Shown: one piece after another, positions 13,377-21,883 of the stretch
Numbering within the stretch: position 1 is the stretch's first letter
How the letters are laid out: the number at the start of each line of letters is the position of its first letter
Assembly (NCBI GenBank): GCA_002308995.1
Contig: DBWQ01000008.1
Coordinates: forward strand, 16,894 to 38,800
DNA length: 21,907 nucleotides
Direction of reading: 5' to 3'
From: Clostridiales bacterium UBA1234
Lineage (GTDB): Bacteria; Bacillota; Clostridia; TANB77; UBA1234
Position numbers and translations under genes: made by a program
The notes under the pieces: generated by a model
What the model was told of the DNA's origin: nothing
The model's input: the letters and a program-made list of their open reading frames with translations, nothing else
Databases searched by the model: none

Positions 13377-14348
13377 TTAGGCCGTAATTCTTTCAAATTC
13401 AACGCGTCCTTTTAACACCATTACTTTAATATTTTTATTTGGCATTAAGAATTTTCCTCCCACATTGTTTTCACAAAGCTTTACAATATCATCTATATGT
13501 ACCTTTTCTATATCTTTTGCATTTCCCAGTAAATTTATGATAGATTTTTTGATGATTCTTTTACGAATCACGACATTGGCTTCATTAAACAATTTAAGCT
13601 GATAGATAATCTTATCTTCATTTGCTTCTACTAGCATAGTTTGATAAGCTTTATTTGCCTCTTCTTCAATAAACTTTTCTTCTTCTAAAATGATTTTAGA
13701 AAGTCGATTGATGTTACCCACTACATGATCATTGATATTTTCTTCAATATAAGGAATAAGTTTTAATCTTACCTTATTTCTTGTGTAGTGTTCCTCATAA
13801 TTTGTTTCATCAATACGAGGATTTAAGTGATGTTTTTTGCAATAGGCTTCAATATCTTCTCGGCTCGTTTCAATGAGTGGTCTAATTAAGTTTCCTCGTT
13901 TTGGTTCAATTCCCTTTAGACCGGAAATACCACTACCTCGAATTAAATTCATCAAAACGGTTTCTGCATTATCGTTACTGTTGTGTGCAGTAGCAAGTTT
14001 GGTACAGTTTTCTTTTTGCATGATTTCATAAAAGAAATCGTAGCGAATTTTACGTCCAGCTTCTTCGATTGTCATTTTATCCTTTAGCTCATTTAAACTA
14101 ACTTTTTTAGAAAAGAAAGGAATGCTTCTCTCTGTGCAAAAATCTTTCACAAATGCTTCATCAATATCTGCGTTTTCACGAAGTCCGTGATTTACATGTG
14201 CTACACAAATAGGCACTTTTAACTCATATAAAATATGTAAAAGAGAAAGTGAATCTGGTCCGCCAGACACTGCCACTAAAACTTTATCATTTTCTCCTAT
14301 CATGTGATAGTTTTCTATCGTATGTTTCACTTGCTCAATCGTATCCAT
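13377..14348 (-). CDS. tilS: tRNA(Ile)-lysidine synthase, short form
   Basis: TilS converts C34 of the CAU-anticodon tRNA-Ile to lysidine with ATP and lysine, letting it read AUA codons. The PP-loop motif SGGPDS is at residues 28-33, with the family blocks AHVNHGLR, TAHNSNDNAETVLMNLIRG and RPLIE following. The product is 323 aa, much shorter than the Bacillus and E. coli enzymes (over 430), and stops about where the C-terminal domain would begin. No remnant of that domain appears in the 82 nt before ftsH, so this resembles the short Aquifex-type enzyme and not a fresh frameshift. The ATG at 14346-14348 is preceded by AAGAGGTG at a tight spacing; a GTG one codon earlier is possible. It follows dnaB after 43 nt holding a palindrome. 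Confidence 0.93.
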   Translation of the reverse strand: MDTIEQVKHTIENYHMIGENDKVLVAVSGGPDSLSLLHILYELKVPICVAHVNHGLRENADIDEAFVKDFCTERSIPFFSKKVSLNELKDKMTIEEAGRKIRYDFFYEIMQKENCTKLATAHNSNDNAETVLMNLIRGSGISGLKGIEPKRGNLIRPLIETSREDIEAYCKKHHLNPRIDETNYEEHYTRNKVRLKLIPYIEENINDHVVGNINRLSKIILEEEKFIEEEANKAYQTMLVEANEDKIIYQLKLFNEANVVIRKRIIKKSIINLLGNAKDIEKVHIDDIVKLCENNVGGKFLMPNKNIKVMVLKGRVEFERITA

Positions 14349-14365
14349 CACCTCTTATCAAGTGT

Positions 14366-14382
14366 GGCGGTCAATGACCGCC
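14366..14382. other. 17-nt perfect palindrome between dnaB and tilS
   Basis: GGCGGTCA and TGACCGCC flank a single central base. It is strikingly G+C-rich for this region. No T-run follows on the minus strand, so it is unlikely to terminate dnaB transcripts; it could be a protein-binding site or weak pause hairpin just ahead of the tilS ribosome site. Confidence 0.5.
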
Positions 14383-14391
14383 GCTACATTT

Positions 14392-15723
14392 TTATTGATG
14401 ATATTTATCCAAATTGACGAACTTGGTATAGTTGCTTAGCCATAAAAGTTCAACAGTTCCTGTAGAGCCTGCTCTGTTTTTAGCCAGGATGACTTCTGAA
14501 ACACCTTTCTTCTCGGTTTCTGGGTTATAATAATCTTCTCGATATAAGAACATAACCATATCAGCATCTTGCTCGATAGAACCCGATTCACGAAGGTCAG
14601 AAAGCATTGGCCTATGATCAATTCTTTGCTCTGGGGCACGGCTTAATTGTGAAAGCGCAATAATCGGAACCCCAATTTCTCTTGCAAGCACTTTGAGTGA
14701 TCTACTAATCTCTGAGACATCTTGTTGACGGCTAGACGATACACGACTTGCTTCCATTAACTGCAAATAGTCAATCACAATTAATCCAATATCGTATTCC
14801 ATTTTTAATTTTCTACATCTTGCACGAAGCTCGATAGGAGAATACCCTGCCGAATCATCCAAAATAATTTTGGCATCGGATAAGGTTCCAGATGCATTGG
14901 TTAAGCTAAGCCAATCTTCATCTTCTAGCTTGCCACTACGAATTTTTTGGCTATCTACCATAGCTTCACTTGCTAGAATTCTATTGACCAATTCTTCTTT
15001 TGACATCTCCAAACTAAAGTATACCACTGACTTATTCGCTTTTAGAGCTGCATTGGTTAAGATGTTAAGCGCAAAAGCTGATTTTCCCATCGCAGGCCTT
15101 GCCGCTACCACAATCAGTTGTCCCGGTAAAAAGCCCAATGTTTTATTATCTAAATCATGAAAGCCACTTGGAATGCCAATAAGACCTTCTTCTTGCGTAG
15201 ATAATTTTTCTAGATTATCGATGGTGTCAATTAAAACATCTTTAATAAGCGAATAGGAAGAGCCTCGATGTGAAATCGTACCAAAAATTTCTTTTTCTGC
15301 TTCTTCTGCAATCACCGTAGCATCTTCTTTTGCTTCATAACTATCTTTGGCAATTTTATTAGCAGATTTAATGAGCTTTCTAAGTGTTGATTTATCTTTT
15401 ACAATTTGTGCATAGTGCTCCACGTTGGCAATTGAATACATGGGACTCGTAAGTGATACTAAATATTCAAATCCATTAATGACATCATATTTTCCACGCA
15501 AGCGAAGTTGCTCCTTAAGAGTAAGTAAGTCAATGGCTTTACTAGCATTATATAAATCTATAATGGCGCCATATATTTCTTCATGTTCTGCTTTGTAAAA
15601 ATCCTCTGGGTGTAACATCTCAATCACTGTTAAGACAGCATCTTTATCTACAAGCATAAGACCTAGTACCGCTTGCTCTGCTTGCACATCATTGGGTGGA
15701 ATACGAGCTATGATTTCTTCCAT
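14392..15723 (-). CDS. dnaB: Replicative DNA helicase DnaB (DnaC in Bacillus)
   Basis: This ring-shaped hexameric helicase unwinds DNA at the replication fork and binds primase. The N-terminal domain spans about residues 10-110 (start IPPNDVQAEQAVLG) and the RecA-like ATPase domain about 180-443. Walker A is ARPAMGKS (208-215), Walker B LIVIDYLQL (314-322), and the DNA-binding loop region SQLSRAPEQR lies downstream. There is no intein. The start is the ATG at 15721-15723, with AGGTG six bases upstream; a GTG three codons earlier would overlap that site. At 443 aa it is complete. It is 15 nt after rplI, the usual gdpP-rplI-dnaB order, so the three are very likely cotranscribed. Confidence 0.97.
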   Translation of the reverse strand: MEEIIARIPPNDVQAEQAVLGLMLVDKDAVLTVIEMLHPEDFYKAEHEEIYGAIIDLYNASKAIDLLTLKEQLRLRGKYDVINGFEYLVSLTSPMYSIANVEHYAQIVKDKSTLRKLIKSANKIAKDSYEAKEDATVIAEEAEKEIFGTISHRGSSYSLIKDVLIDTIDNLEKLSTQEEGLIGIPSGFHDLDNKTLGFLPGQLIVVAARPAMGKSAFALNILTNAALKANKSVVYFSLEMSKEELVNRILASEAMVDSQKIRSGKLEDEDWLSLTNASGTLSDAKIILDDSAGYSPIELRARCRKLKMEYDIGLIVIDYLQLMEASRVSSSRQQDVSEISRSLKVLAREIGVPIIALSQLSRAPEQRIDHRPMLSDLRESGSIEQDADMVMFLYREDYYNPETEKKGVSEVILAKNRAGSTGTVELLWLSNYTKFVNLDKYHQ

Positions 15724-15738
15724 TCTTTTCACCTACTT

Positions 15739-16185
15739 TTACTCTGCTATGACATTGACTTTTAATTTTCCTGTAATTCCTTCAAAAAGTTTAATATCAA
15801 TCATATAGGTTCCTAATGTTTTTATGGCATCTGTCAGTCCAATTTTCTTTTTATCCACTTCTACATAATATTTTTCATTAAGTGCATCCGCAACATCCTT
15901 TGCTGTAACACTACCAAATGTTTTTCCGTTTTCTCCTGCTTTGATTTTGAAAGTAAGCTCAAATTGTTTCATTTTTTCAGCAAGCTCTTTGGCATTGGCC
16001 ATTGTCATATCTCTTTTGTACTTGTTGGCATCTTGTTTGGTTTTTAGTTCATTTAAATTTGCGTTATCTGCAACTACAGCAAGCTTTCTAGGTAATAAAT
16101 AGTTTCTTGCATAACCATCAGAAGCATCCAAAATTTGTCCCTTTTTGCCAACAGATTTAATGTCTTGTGTTAAAATTACTTTCAT
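15739..16185 (-). CDS. rplI: 50S ribosomal protein L9
   Basis: L9 binds 23S rRNA near the L1 stalk and limits frameshifting. The N-terminal rRNA-binding signature KSVGKKGQILDASDGYARNY begins at residue 10, a long connecting helix covers about 41-75, and the C-terminal domain follows. At 148 aa it has the family length. The ATG follows a GGGGGAG ribosome site. It lies between gdpP (45 nt upstream) and dnaB (15 nt downstream). Confidence 0.98.
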   Translation of the reverse strand: MKVILTQDIKSVGKKGQILDASDGYARNYLLPRKLAVVADNANLNELKTKQDANKYKRDMTMANAKELAEKMKQFELTFKIKAGENGKTFGSVTAKDVADALNEKYYVEVDKKKIGLTDAIKTLGTYMIDIKLFEGITGKLKVNVIAE

Positions 16186-16230
16186 AAAAAACTCCCCCTC
16201 ATGCGAAGTATGTACTCTTCCTTTATCACT

Positions 16231-18219
16231 TTATTCTTTGGTAGTTTCTGCTTCTTTAATCGCTTCTATTATCATTTGTTTTACTTCTTCGATGGTCTTG
16301 CCTTCAACTTGTGCACCGGCAATCATCATATGACCACCGCCACCAAATTTTTCTAATATGACCTGAACATTCATGTTTCCATCCGAACGTCCACTAATAT
16401 GTACTCTACCTTCGTGCTCACAAAGCACAAAAGAAGTTTCAATTCCATTTAAATTAAGAAGTTCATCTGCTGCCTGTGCTGTAATTTGAATTTGGTTTTC
16501 TAATCCCTTTGGACAAATCGCTATCGCAATTTTTCCATTAATCAATTCACAGTTACGAATGACATCTGCAATTGCAACATAGGTATCTACATCCGTTTGA
16601 AAATCTTTATTAATGGCTGCTACATCAATTCCCATCTTCTTAAGATATGCTGCAGCTTCAAATGTTCTGACACCTGTTTTTTGTGTGAAGCTCTTGGTAT
16701 CTGTTAAAATACCTGCATATAAGCATTCCGCTTCTTCTTTGGTAAGTGCTATTTTTTCCTCAGAATATTGAATAATCTCGGTGACTAATTCACTTGCAGA
16801 AGAAGCATATACTTCATGAAATGTCAGTACTGGGTTTTCGATTGCCTCTGTACTTCTTCTATGATGGTCAATCACAACTACTTTTGAAGCCTTTGCTAAG
16901 ATTTCTGGACCATCGACCATATCTGCCTTATGGGTATCTACCACCACTACCAATGTGCTGTCAGACACTCTTGGAAGAATGTTTTCTTCTGGCAATAAGC
17001 AATCTGCATATTCAGGATTTTGTACAATTCTCTCATACAAATCTCTTAAAGCAACACCATAATTGTTAAACACAACATTTGCTTCTTTTTGGTATGCTTT
17101 TGCAAAACGATAAATTCCCATCGCCGCACCTAAAGCATCTGCATCTAGGTTTTTATGTCCCATGACAACAACATTTTTAGATTCTAGTACAAGTTCCTTT
17201 AATGCCTGTGAAATGACTCTTGATTTCACTCTTGTTGTTTTTTCGATTTCTTTTGATTTTCCACCAAAGAACTCAAACTTGCCATCTTTTTTTAGCACTG
17301 CTTGGTCGCCACCGCGGCCAAGAGCAACGTCTAAAGCTGAAATTGCGCCTTGAAATTTTTCGTTTTTATTGCCATCCTCAATATTAACCGCAATACTAAG
17401 GGTAACTGGAATTTTGTTACTGAAAGATAGTTCTTTAATACTATCTAATATTTCAAACTTGGAATCGGTAAAGGCTTTCATATACTTCTTTTCAAATACA
17501 ATTAAAAAACGATTTCGATCAAGCTTTGATAAAATACCCCCTGTAAAAGCAAACCATTCTCTCAGTTTTCGCTCGATAGCAGCCACCAATTGTGGTTTAT
17601 CGGTATCATTGGTGCCTTGTAGAAGTTCATCATAGTTATCAATCATTACCACACCAATCGCATCTTTAGAATCATCATAAACTCTAAATAATTTATAATA
17701 CTCTGTTCGATCGATAAAGTATAAAATGATAACGGATTCTCCCTCTTTACGCTTCTTCTTTTTTAAATTAACCAAATTACCAAGCACTCTAAAATGCTTA
17801 TCATGGATACTAATTTCTTTATCGATGGCTTTAAATTTTGTATCATACTCTGCTTCTAGCTCCTTAATGAGATTTTCCATATAGCGCTGTTTGTTTAGCC
17901 CTTTAAAAAGTTGCTCTAGTTCTCCATTATTCCATAAAACATCTCCTGTTTTGGTGATAATTACCGCAGGAATTGGAAAATCTAAAATGGTTTCATCTGT
18001 TCTAAGTTTAAAAATAAGGCTATCCATGTTATTAACCACACGCTCTAGCATTGATTGTCTTTTACGATAGGTAAGATAAAGTGTGATGCAAAATACAAAA
18101 ACAGCAAAAGGTGTTGCCCAAACATTCATCACACACATAAACAATAAAATGAAGAAAATCAGTATGATATAAAGCCTATACTGTGGTACAAAAATATCAT
18201 TCAATTTTAGCTTTTTCAT
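16231..18219 (-). CDS. gdpP: Cyclic-di-AMP phosphodiesterase GdpP
   Basis: GdpP is a membrane-anchored enzyme that hydrolyses c-di-AMP to pApA, controlling potassium and osmotic balance, cell-wall stress and beta-lactam tolerance. In order it has two membrane helices (about residues 16-50), a PAS-like domain (about 64-175), a degenerate GGDEF domain (about 190-315), and DHH plus DHHA1 domains. Metal and catalytic motifs are NLDADALG (357-364), DTHK (428-431), DHH (451-453) and GGGGH (626-630). The canonical GGDEF signature is absent, as in the family, so it should not make c-di-GMP. The ATG at 18217-18219 has AAGGAGGG four bases upstream; a longer reading of 16 more residues lacks a ribosome site and would nearly meet the DUF951 stop. 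At 662 aa it is close to Bacillus GdpP (659). Confidence 0.96.
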   Translation of the reverse strand: MKKLKLNDIFVPQYRLYIILIFFILLFMCVMNVWATPFAVFVFCITLYLTYRKRQSMLERVVNNMDSLIFKLRTDETILDFPIPAVIITKTGDVLWNNGELEQLFKGLNKQRYMENLIKELEAEYDTKFKAIDKEISIHDKHFRVLGNLVNLKKKKRKEGESVIILYFIDRTEYYKLFRVYDDSKDAIGVVMIDNYDELLQGTNDTDKPQLVAAIERKLREWFAFTGGILSKLDRNRFLIVFEKKYMKAFTDSKFEILDSIKELSFSNKIPVTLSIAVNIEDGNKNEKFQGAISALDVALGRGGDQAVLKKDGKFEFFGGKSKEIEKTTRVKSRVISQALKELVLESKNVVVMGHKNLDADALGAAMGIYRFAKAYQKEANVVFNNYGVALRDLYERIVQNPEYADCLLPEENILPRVSDSTLVVVVDTHKADMVDGPEILAKASKVVVIDHHRRSTEAIENPVLTFHEVYASSASELVTEIIQYSEEKIALTKEEAECLYAGILTDTKSFTQKTGVRTFEAAAYLKKMGIDVAAINKDFQTDVDTYVAIADVIRNCELINGKIAIAICPKGLENQIQITAQAADELLNLNGIETSFVLCEHEGRVHISGRSDGNMNVQVILEKFGGGGHMMIAGAQVEGKTIEEVKQMIIEAIKEAETTKE

Positions 18220-18270
18220 ATAGCCCTCCTTGTACTCTATTCTATCCTTTTGGGCATTATTTGTCAATTT

Positions 18271-18447
18271 TTATATCTTCTTTTTTATGGCCTTCAAAGC
18301 CTTTTCGCGCTCTATCATTACTGTGTGACCACAGCCTTGACATTTAAGCTTAAAATCCACCCCAATCCTCGTGATTTCCCATGTTTTACTGCCACAAGGA
18401 TGGGCTTTTTTGGTTTCAACAATATCTCCAACTACGTATTCATTCAT
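18271..18447 (-). CDS. DUF951 family small zinc-ribbon-like protein
   Basis: A 58-aa protein, MNEYVVGDIVETKKAHPCGS at its start, with HPCG (16-19) and CQGCGH (36-41) supplying three cysteines and two histidines that probably bind a metal. TWEI followed by RIGVDFKLKC is typical of DUF951, a short conserved Firmicutes protein often encoded near ychF or rplI/dnaB genes; its function is not known. The C-terminal end is Lys-rich. The ATG follows AAGGAGG. It sits between the clpX terminator and gdpP, 51 nt from gdpP, so it probably heads the gdpP-rplI-dnaB transcript. Its ribosome site can pair with the T-run of the clpX terminator. Confidence 0.9.
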   Translation of the reverse strand: MNEYVVGDIVETKKAHPCGSKTWEITRIGVDFKLKCQGCGHTVMIEREKALKAIKKKI

Positions 18448-18457
18448 GTTTTTTCCT

Positions 18458-18478
18458 CCTTTTTGGATGTCAAAAAGG
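18458..18478 (-). promoter_or_regulatory. Hairpin masking the DUF951 ribosome site, alternative to the clpX terminator
   Basis: On the minus strand CCTTTTTG (18471-18478) pairs perfectly with CAAAAAGG (18458-18465) over a 5-nt loop. The first half is the end of the clpX terminator stem and its T-run, the second includes part of the AAGGAGG ribosome site of the DUF951 gene. Confidence 0.4.
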
Positions 18479-18501
18479 ACGACCTTAGTTGGTCGCCCTT
18501 T
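18472..18501 (-). terminator. Intrinsic terminator after clpX
   Basis: On the minus strand AAAGGGCGACC pairs with GGTCGTCCTTT around AACTAA with one mismatch, followed by TTTTTGAC. It lies nine bases past the clpX stop codon. Confidence 0.82.
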
Positions 18502-18510
18502 AAGGATTCT

Positions 18511-19815
18511 TTACGAAGCGGAATCTACCGTTTTCGTAGTTACTTTTTTAGAAGTTTTTTTCGTAGAAACTTTTTTCACATCTGTCGTGACAATCTTAGG
18601 CGCCGTATGGTTCATAACCGTATCTCTTGTAATCGTACATTCGATAATATTCTTGTTGGTTGGGATTTCGTACATAATATCACGCATAGTTTCTTCTAAA
18701 ATTGCTCTTAAACCTCTAGCACCTGTTTTACGCTCAATGGCTTTATCTACAATGGCATGAATTGCTTCATCTTCAAATTCTAATTTTACACCATCAAGTT
18801 CAAATAATTTTTTATATTGTTTGATAAGTGCATTTTTAGGTTTGGTTAAAATATCAATATAAGCATCTCTGGTAAGTGGTTTAACAGTTGTAATGACAGG
18901 AAGTCTTCCCACAAATTCTGGAATCATACCAAACTTCACCAAATCTTGTGGCAATAAATCTGAAAGCAAATCTTGTTCATTCTTCTCAACAGATTTTGCA
19001 ATTTCAGCACCAAAGCCAATATTCTTCTTACCAACTCTTGTATTAATGATTTTGTCTAGTCCCTCAAACGCACCCGCACAAATAAATAAAATGTTCGTAG
19101 TATCAATTTGAATGAACTCTTGTTGAGGATGTTTTCTACCACCTTGTGGAGGTACTTGTGCTACTGTTCCCTCTACAATTTTAAGTAGTGCTTGTTGTAC
19201 TCCTTCTCCACTCACATCACGAGTAATGGAAACATTCTCAGATTTTCTTGCAATTTTATCAATTTCATCAATATAAATAATACCTTTTTCAGCTCTCTCA
19301 ACATCGTAGTCTGCTGCTTGAATCAGTTTTAGTAGAATGTTTTCCACATCTTCCCCCACATAGCCAGCTTCAGTAAGTGCTGTCGCATCGGCAATCGCAA
19401 AAGGAACATTTAATATTTTAGCCATCGTTTGTGCCAAATAAGTTTTACCACATCCAGTAGGACCTAGCATTAAAATATTACTCTTTTGGATATCTACATC
19501 ATTTTCTGCTTCTAAATTACGAATACGTTTATAGTGATTATACACGGCAACCGATAATGATTTTTTTGCTTCTTCTTGTCCAACAACATACTCATCTAGT
19601 TTTTCTTTCATTTCCATAGGAGTAAGTTCTGTATTTTGCGCACCTGTCTCCACCACATTATCTAATTCGTCATCATCCTCAATGAGATTTGCACAAAGCC
19701 CGATGCACTCATCACAAATATATACACCCGCCCCAGCAATAATGCGTCTTACGTTTTCCTGTGCTTTTCCACAAAAAGAGCACTTTACAGATTTGTTATC
19801 TTCATATTTAGCCAT
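18511..19815 (-). CDS. clpX: ATP-dependent Clp protease ATP-binding subunit ClpX
   Basis: ClpX is the AAA+ unfoldase that feeds tagged proteins to ClpP. The N-terminal zinc domain has Cys12, Cys15, Cys34 and Cys37. Walker A GPTGCGKT is at 118-125, the GYVGEDVEN pore region at 151-159, Walker B IIYIDEID at 179-186, and the arginine-finger region GARGLRAILEE near 375. At 434 aa it is slightly long, because the last 30 or so residues form a Lys/Thr/Ser-rich tail (TDVKKVSTKKTSKK) without counterpart in the Bacillus protein as I recall it. The ATG lies 11 bases after an AGGAG site, rather far. It follows clpP after 39 nt, in the classical tig-clpP-clpX run, and is closed by a terminator. Confidence 0.98.
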   Translation of the reverse strand: MAKYEDNKSVKCSFCGKAQENVRRIIAGAGVYICDECIGLCANLIEDDDELDNVVETGAQNTELTPMEMKEKLDEYVVGQEEAKKSLSVAVYNHYKRIRNLEAENDVDIQKSNILMLGPTGCGKTYLAQTMAKILNVPFAIADATALTEAGYVGEDVENILLKLIQAADYDVERAEKGIIYIDEIDKIARKSENVSITRDVSGEGVQQALLKIVEGTVAQVPPQGGRKHPQQEFIQIDTTNILFICAGAFEGLDKIINTRVGKKNIGFGAEIAKSVEKNEQDLLSDLLPQDLVKFGMIPEFVGRLPVITTVKPLTRDAYIDILTKPKNALIKQYKKLFELDGVKLEFEDEAIHAIVDKAIERKTGARGLRAILEETMRDIMYEIPTNKNIIECTITRDTVMNHTAPKIVTTDVKKVSTKKTSKKVTTKTVDSAS

Positions 19816-19854
19816 ACTTTTGCACGCTCCTCACTTTTTATTGTTTCGTTCTCA

Positions 19855-20457
19855 TTATTTACGTTCCATCACCTTATCGATAAGTCCATAGGCCAAAGCT
19901 TCTTCTGCTGTCATAAAATTATCTCTATCAGTATCTCTTTCAATTTGTTCTAAAGGCTTTCCAGTATTTTCTGCAAGCATTTTATTGAGTTTATCACGTG
20001 TTTTTAGTAAGAACTCCGCATGAATTTTCACATCGGAAGCCTGCCCTTGCGCACCACCTAATGGTTGGTGAATCATAATCTCTGCATTAGGAAGAGCATA
20101 TCTCTTACCCTTTGTACCAGCAGCAAGTAAAAATGCTCCCATCGATGCCGCCATACCTACACAGATTGTTGATACATCAGGTTTAATATAACGCATAGTA
20201 TCGTAAATGGCCATACCAGCTGTGACACTTCCACCAGGACTATTAATATAAATATGAATATCTTTATCTGGATCCTCAGACTCTAAAAACAAAAGTTGCG
20301 CCACTACAACACTAGCCGTAGCCTCTGTGATTTCGTTACCAATAATAATAATCCTATCATTTAATAATCTTGAAAAAATATCATAAGCTCTTTCACCTTG
20401 GCTTGTTTTTTCAATGACGGTTGGAACTAGTTCGTTTTTAATCATTTTCACAATCAT
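19855..20457 (-). CDS. clpP: ATP-dependent Clp protease proteolytic subunit ClpP
   Basis: ClpP is the serine peptidase that forms the double-heptamer chamber used by ClpX and other Clp ATPases. The catalytic triad is Ser105 (in GMAASMGA), His130 (MIHQP) and Asp179 (DRDNF), each eight residues past the E. coli numbering, which fits a slightly longer N-terminus. INSPGGSVTAG (71-81) completes the active-site region. Three starts lie close together: ATG at 20457 directly abuts the GAGAGG site, GTG at 20451 is six bases from it, and ATG at 20445 is 12 bases away. I keep the outermost boundary, but the GTG or the second ATG may be the true start. It is 46 nt downstream of tig. Confidence 0.97.
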   Translation of the reverse strand: MIVKMIKNELVPTVIEKTSQGERAYDIFSRLLNDRIIIIGNEITEATASVVVAQLLFLESEDPDKDIHIYINSPGGSVTAGMAIYDTMRYIKPDVSTICVGMAASMGAFLLAAGTKGKRYALPNAEIMIHQPLGGAQGQASDVKIHAEFLLKTRDKLNKMLAENTGKPLEQIERDTDRDNFMTAEEALAYGLIDKVMERK

Positions 20458-20503
20458 CCTCTCTTGTAAATTAATTATTCACTAAAAAACTAAATTCATA
20501 CCA

Positions 20504-21790
20504 TTATTTAGCATTATCCATGATGAATTTTACTGCAAGCTCGTATTTAAGCTCTTCTTTGGCATACTCTTTAAGTTGTGGCGTTGCTTTCTTAACGAAG
20601 TCTTCCGCATCTTTTCTGCCATAATTCTTGGCTGTTTCTAATAATTTATTATTGATGTCCTCATCTGTTGGAGTAATGTTTTCTGCTTTAGAAATAGCTT
20701 CTAACGTTAATTTTGTTTTAACATTATTCTCTGCTCTTTCATGGTAATCTGCCTCTAAATCATCCATTGATTGCCCCATCATTTGAAGATATTGCTCAAG
20801 CTTTAAACCTTGGTAGCTAAGTCTTGATTCCATCTCGTGAATATATTCATGAATTTCGTTATGAATCATCACTTCTGGAATGTTAATCTCTGTGCTATCA
20901 ACAATAGATTTAATAGCTTCTTCTTCCATTTCATATTTTGCCTTTTTCTCGTTTTCTTCTGCAAGCTTTTTCTCTACATCTGCTTTTAATTCTTTTAACG
21001 TATCGAATTCACTTACATCTTTGGCAAATTCGTCATCAATCTTAGGAAGTTCTTTCTTTTTGATATCGTTCACTTTTACTTTAAATACAGCTGGCTTTCC
21101 AGCAAGATCTTTTGAAAAATAATTCTCTGGGAATATTACGTTAACATCCGTCGTTTCTCCCATTTTGAAACCAACCAATTGATCTTCAAAACCAGGGATA
21201 AAGGAATTACTGCCAAGTACTAGTGGATAATTCTCACCTTTTCCGCCTTCAAAAGCTTTGTCATCTACAAAACCTTCAAAATCAATTACAGCAGTATCAC
21301 CTAAATCAAGGACAGACTTTTCATCACCAGCGATGATTCTGGCATTCTTTTCTGCCATCTCTTTTAGTTTATTATCGATATCATCAGATGTTACTTTATA
21401 TTCTTTCTTTTCAACTTTAATGCCTTTATATTTTCCAAGTTTTACCTCTGGCTTTACCGTAACGGTTGCCGTAAAGATTAAATCCTTGCCACTTCCAATT
21501 TGTACCAAATCAATCTTAGGCTCAGAAACCACTTCTAGGTTGTTTTCTGTAATAGCTAGTTCATATTCATCAGGAACTACAATATTAAAGGCATCTTCAT
21601 ATAATACACTTTCGCCATATTTCTTTTCTACAATGTTTCTTGGAGCTTTTCCTTTTCGAAAGCCTGGAACGCTAAAATACTTGGCATTTCTAAAGAAAGC
21701 CTTTTGCATTCCCTCTTCAAATTTATCTGCTCCGATGGTTATCGTAAGTTTCACTTCATTATTTTCTAATTTTTCTACTTTTGCACTCAT
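20504..21790 (-). CDS. tig: Trigger factor (ribosome-associated chaperone and peptidyl-prolyl isomerase)
   Basis: Trigger factor meets nascent chains at the ribosome exit tunnel. The ribosome-binding signature GFRKGKAP is at residues 43-50. The FKBP-type isomerase domain covers about 150-240, with GDTAVIDFEGFVDDKAFEGG and FIPGFEDQLVG, and a SurA-like helical C-terminal domain fills the rest. At 428 aa it has the family length. The ATG at 21788-21790 has AAAGGA eight bases upstream; a TTG two codons earlier has no such support. It is the first gene of the tig-clpP-clpX run, driven by the promoter at 21829-21857. Confidence 0.98.
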   Translation of the reverse strand: MSAKVEKLENNEVKLTITIGADKFEEGMQKAFFRNAKYFSVPGFRKGKAPRNIVEKKYGESVLYEDAFNIVVPDEYELAITENNLEVVSEPKIDLVQIGSGKDLIFTATVTVKPEVKLGKYKGIKVEKKEYKVTSDDIDNKLKEMAEKNARIIAGDEKSVLDLGDTAVIDFEGFVDDKAFEGGKGENYPLVLGSNSFIPGFEDQLVGFKMGETTDVNVIFPENYFSKDLAGKPAVFKVKVNDIKKKELPKIDDEFAKDVSEFDTLKELKADVEKKLAEENEKKAKYEMEEEAIKSIVDSTEINIPEVMIHNEIHEYIHEMESRLSYQGLKLEQYLQMMGQSMDDLEADYHERAENNVKTKLTLEAISKAENITPTDEDINNKLLETAKNYGRKDAEDFVKKATPQLKEYAKEELKYELAVKFIMDNAK

Positions 21791-21828
21791 GATCAAAATC
21801 CTTTCTTATATTTATTGTACGTCTAGGT

Positions 21829-21857
21829 ATTATATCATAAGACTCCCTATTTTCCAA
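21829..21857 (-). promoter_or_regulatory. Promoter of the tig-clpP-clpX run
   Basis: On the minus strand TTGGAA (21852-21857) and a perfect TATAAT (21829-21834) are 17 bp apart, predicting a start near 21822 and a leader of about 30 nt. CCTATT/AATAGG (21846-21861) forms a small palindrome over the -35. I see no CtsR-type heptad repeat. Confidence 0.7.
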
Positions 21858-21883
21858 TAGGTTTTGGGAAATAATCTTACTTT

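Noticed and set aside
14366..14400. Plus-strand intrinsic terminator formed by the palindrome and following T-run
   Set aside because: No plus-strand gene ends there; the T-run lies eight bases past the stem, too far for a standard terminator.
18250..18760. Overlapping plus-strand reading frames of 149 and 129 codons across the DUF951-clpX junction
   Set aside because: They oppose a conserved small gene, a terminator and the clpX 3' end, and their translations are low-quality Phe/Ser-rich strings.
21258..21860. Plus-strand reading frame of 200 codons opposite tig
   Set aside because: Long only because A/T-poor stops are scarce opposite tig; Ser/Phe-rich, no ribosome site, and it runs through the tig promoter.
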